Assembly: GCA_902770845.1 (NCBI GenBank)
Contig: CACXUV010000025.1
Location: 1 to 32,825 of the forward strand
DNA: 32,825 nucleotides
Origin: an uncultured Prevotellaceae bacterium
GTDB lineage: Bacteria; Bacteroidota; Bacteroidia; Bacteroidales; Bacteroidaceae
Direction of reading: 5' to 3'
Notes under the pieces: generated by a model
Databases searched by the model: none
What the model was told of the DNA's origin: nothing
The model's input: the letters and a program-made list of their open reading frames with translations, nothing else
Part shown: piece after piece, positions 30,574 through 32,825 of the stretch
Position numbering within the stretch: the stretch's first letter is position 1
Layout: every line of letters begins with the position of its first letter
Made by a program: the position numbers and the translations under genes

Positions 30574-32487
30574 ATGATGAACAAAATTTCCTATGTTTTG
30601 TGTTTGCTATTATTGAGCGCAATGACAATGAATGCTGCAAAATTTTCCATCGATCGCATTGAGCCCACTGACTGGTTCGTGGGAATGAAGAACCCCCAGG
30701 TGCAACTGATGCTTTATGGCAAGAACATTGCCAGCGTGCAGAGCGTCACCACCGACTACCCTGGCGTCAGCATCGACAGCGTGGTGCGCCTCGATTCGCC
30801 CAACTACCTGCTCGTCTACATGAACCTGCAGCAGGCGCAGCCCGGCAACATGACGCTGAGGCTCGACAAGCAGAAGGTGAACTACCTGCTGAAGGCTCGC
30901 GAGATGAGCGGCGACAAGCGCATGGGCTTTACCAATGCCGACGTGCTCTACATGCTCATGCCCGACCGCTTTGCACAGGGCGCTGGCCACAACACACAGC
31001 TGAAGGGCATGCGTCCCTATCGCGAAGACCGCACGCAGCCCTCACTGCGCCATGGCGGCGACCTGAACGGCATTAGGGAGCACCTGGACTACTTCAAGGA
31101 CCTGGGCGTCACGGCACTCTGGCTCACTCCCGTGCTGGAGAACGATTCGCCCGACACCGACAATGGTTACTCAACGTATCACGGCTATGCCACCACCAAT
31201 TACTATCGCGTGGACCCGCGCTTCGGCTCCAACGCCGACTACCGCCGACTTTGCGACGAGGCTCATCAGAAGGGACTCAAGGTGGTGATGGACATGATCT
31301 TCAACCACAGCGGATTTGAACACCCCTGGACGCTCGACATGCCTTCGAAAGACTGGCTGAACGTGCCTGAGTGGCTCGCCGAGCAGCAAAGTGGACGCGA
31401 CCCCATGACGGGCTACGGACAGGGGAACGAGCAGAGCCAATACTTGCAGACCAGCTATAAGCTCACGCCGGTGGTCGATCCGTATGCGTCGAAAATTGAT
31501 CTGAAGGAAACGCAGGAGGGATGGTTCGTGCCTTCGATGCCCGACCTGAACCAGAACAACCCGCACCTGATGCGCTACCTCATCCAGAACTCGAAGTGGT
31601 GGATCGAGACGGTGGGCATCGACGGCATCCGCATGGACACTTACCCCTACGCCTTTGCCGAACCGATGGCGCAATGGATGAAGGAACTCAACGAGGAATA
31701 CCCCAACTTCAACACCGTGGGCGAGACATGGGTCACTGAGCCTGCCTACACGGCTGCATGGCAGGCCGACTCGAAACTGTCAACGCTCAACTCGCACCTG
31801 AAGACGGTCATGGACTTCTCGTTCTTCGACAAGCTGAACCAGGCCAAGAACGAAGAGACCGACGCGTGGTGGAACGGACTGAACCGGCTCTACAACTCGT
31901 TTGTCTACGACTACCTGTATCCCAACCCCAGCAGCGTCATGGCCTTCATCGAGAACCACGACACCGACCGCTTCCTGGGCAACGGGCGCGACACGCTCAT
32001 GCTGAAACAGGCACTGGCACTGCTGCTCACCGTGAACCGCATCCCGCAGCTCTACTATGGCACCGAGGTGCTCATGAACGGCACCAAGGAGGTGACCGAC
32101 GGCAACGTGCGCAAGGACTTCCCAGGAGGATTTCCCGGCGACGAGCACAACTGTTTTGAGCAAACGGGCCGCTCGCGTGCCGAGAACGCCATGTTCACGT
32201 GGCTCAGGCGCCTGCTTCACTGGCGGCAGGGCAACGACTGCATCATTCGCGGCAAGCAAACGCAGTTCATTCCCTATAACGGCGTCTACGTTCTGGCTCG
32301 CCAGTACAAGGGCCGCACGGTGCTCACGGTGCTCAACGGCACCACACAGCCTGCGGTGATGGCCGTGAAACGCTATGCCGAGGTGATTACTGCTGAACGG
32401 GCCAGGGATGTGCTCACGGGACGATATGTCAACCTGACCACCGATGTGCAGCTGAAGCCGCGACAAAGCATGATACTCGAATTCTGA
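30574..32487 (+). CDS. susA: neopullulanase / alpha-amylase, SusA-like (GH13)
   Basis: Exported GH13 enzyme that splits pullulan and maltodextrins, 637 residues. Signal peptide ISYVLCLLLLSAMTMNAA. An N-terminal cyclomaltodextrinase-type domain (FSIDRIEPTDWFVGMKNPQV, to about 110) as in SusA of the Bacteroides starch system, then the barrel. Catalytic residues: Asp 355 in GIRMDTYPY, Glu 384 in VGETWV and Asp 463 in IENHDTDRF. The other conserved segments (LTPVLEND, MDMIFNHSG) are intact. The N-terminal resemblance makes periplasmic neopullulanase the best call, but no susB, susC, susD or susR is present here, so the symbol refers to the closest family member. An ATG follows immediately at 30577. 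It is expressed from its own promoter, 235 bases after the pullulanase gene. Confidence 0.88.
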   Translation: MMNKISYVLCLLLLSAMTMNAAKFSIDRIEPTDWFVGMKNPQVQLMLYGKNIASVQSVTTDYPGVSIDSVVRLDSPNYLLVYMNLQQAQPGNMTLRLDKQKVNYLLKAREMSGDKRMGFTNADVLYMLMPDRFAQGAGHNTQLKGMRPYREDRTQPSLRHGGDLNGIREHLDYFKDLGVTALWLTPVLENDSPDTDNGYSTYHGYATTNYYRVDPRFGSNADYRRLCDEAHQKGLKVVMDMIFNHSGFEHPWTLDMPSKDWLNVPEWLAEQQSGRDPMTGYGQGNEQSQYLQTSYKLTPVVDPYASKIDLKETQEGWFVPSMPDLNQNNPHLMRYLIQNSKWWIETVGIDGIRMDTYPYAFAEPMAQWMKELNEEYPNFNTVGETWVTEPAYTAAWQADSKLSTLNSHLKTVMDFSFFDKLNQAKNEETDAWWNGLNRLYNSFVYDYLYPNPSSVMAFIENHDTDRFLGNGRDTLMLKQALALLLTVNRIPQLYYGTEVLMNGTKEVTDGNVRKDFPGGFPGDEHNCFEQTGRSRAENAMFTWLRRLLHWRQGNDCIIRGKQTQFIPYNGVYVLARQYKGRTVLTVLNGTTQPAVMAVKRYAEVITAERARDVLTGRYVNLTTDVQLKPRQSMILEF

Positions 32488-32598
32488 TTTTCCCTTGCGC
32501 GCGCATATATAATAAAAGGTGTGCTTCGTTTCTGTATTTGATTTGAATCAATTTAAGTGTAAAAAAACAACCAAATTTAAAATTTTTCTTGTAAAACT

Positions 32599-32825
32599 TT
32601 TGGTGGTTCGCGGAAAAGTCGTACCTTTGCATCCGCTAACGAGGAACACACCTCTGCAGCACTAAAGAAAGAGTTCTTTGAAAAGTTTACATAAGACAGA
32701 AGTAGTACAAGAAGCGGCAGTCTTCTTTTTTAGGAGATTGTCGGGTAAGATGAGACTAGACCGTCAATTGAAGAGATTGAACAGGTAGAATGAAAAGTCC
32801 CGATACTTTTTGGATATGGCGTCCT
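32599..32825 (+). promoter_or_regulatory. rRNA operon promoter and 5' leader (16S begins beyond window)
   Basis: TTTG (32599-32602), a 19-bp spacer and TACCTTTG (32622-32629), the complete consensus, preceded by a T/A-tract of UP-element type (AATTTAAAATTTTTC). Downstream, GAGTTCTTTGAAAAG with TTTACATAAGACAG and AGTAGTACAAGAAGC is the pattern I know from leaders of Bacteroidales 16S rRNA genes. The window ends before the 16S start. The dyad TTGATT-TG-AATCAA lies at 32538-32551. No terminator is obvious after the neopullulanase gene in 32488-32598. Confidence 0.82.

Overview
The window looks like a chromosomal segment of a Bacteroidales bacterium, most likely Prevotella or a close relative. 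The reasons are the repeated Bacteroidetes promoter signature (TAnnTTTG, often with TTG or TTTG 19-20 bp upstream), a SusC/SusD pair, a DUF2023 protein, NSS-family sodium symporters, several Sec signal peptides and lipoboxes, and a Bacteroidales-type rRNA leader at the right edge. No identification by similarity search was possible; families are named from motifs and sequence recognition.

Layout. 1-1870 (+): the 3' part of prfB, a 53-residue membrane protein and a CYTH-domain protein in one cluster. 2031-5649 (+): two tandem sodium-dependent symporter paralogues and a helix-hairpin-helix protein. 5650-6030 is a convergent intergenic region holding a strictly phased 11-bp repeat array and a terminator. 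6031-8708 (-): a Crp/Fnr-type regulator, a radical-SAM anaerobic sulfatase-maturating enzyme and a DUF2023 protein. 8969-10936 (+): gyrB with a clear terminator. 11143-12765 (+): a secreted protein. 12963-21212 (-): a five-gene operon, SusC, SusD, DUF4843-like lipoprotein, PKD-like lipoprotein and thioredoxin-fold protein. 21655-25066 (-): pta, a GxxExxY-family gene, ackA and a small lipoprotein. 25207-27572 (-): folP, cdaA and an outer-membrane-like protein. 27573-28264 has no gene but contains a second 11-bp array and a MITE-like inverted repeat. 28381-32487 (+): two GH13 starch enzymes, pullulanase and neopullulanase. 32599 to the end: promoter and leader of an rRNA operon whose 16S gene starts beyond the window.

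How the parts fit. The pullulanase and neopullulanase genes each carry the same 17-bp dyad about 55 bp upstream of their -7 box, so they probably form a small maltodextrin regulon. The SusC operon and the separate secreted protein at 11143 have promoters that align without gaps over 50 bp, including GAATACC elements at a fixed distance from the -33 region, so they are probably co-regulated. Pta and AckA form the acetate/ATP pathway. FolP next to CdaA is a familiar Bacteroidetes pairing.

Most unusual points: (1) a 644-bp cassette with 41-bp terminal inverted repeats carrying a GxxExxY nuclease-fold gene, inserted between pta and ackA; (2) two intergenic arrays of unrelated base composition that share an exact 11-bp unit and an alternating A/B organisation; (3) the paired promoters noted above; (4) two genes whose promoter lies so close to the ATG that their mRNAs should be leaderless; (5) two genes whose 3' ends, stop codon included, have been duplicated in tandem.
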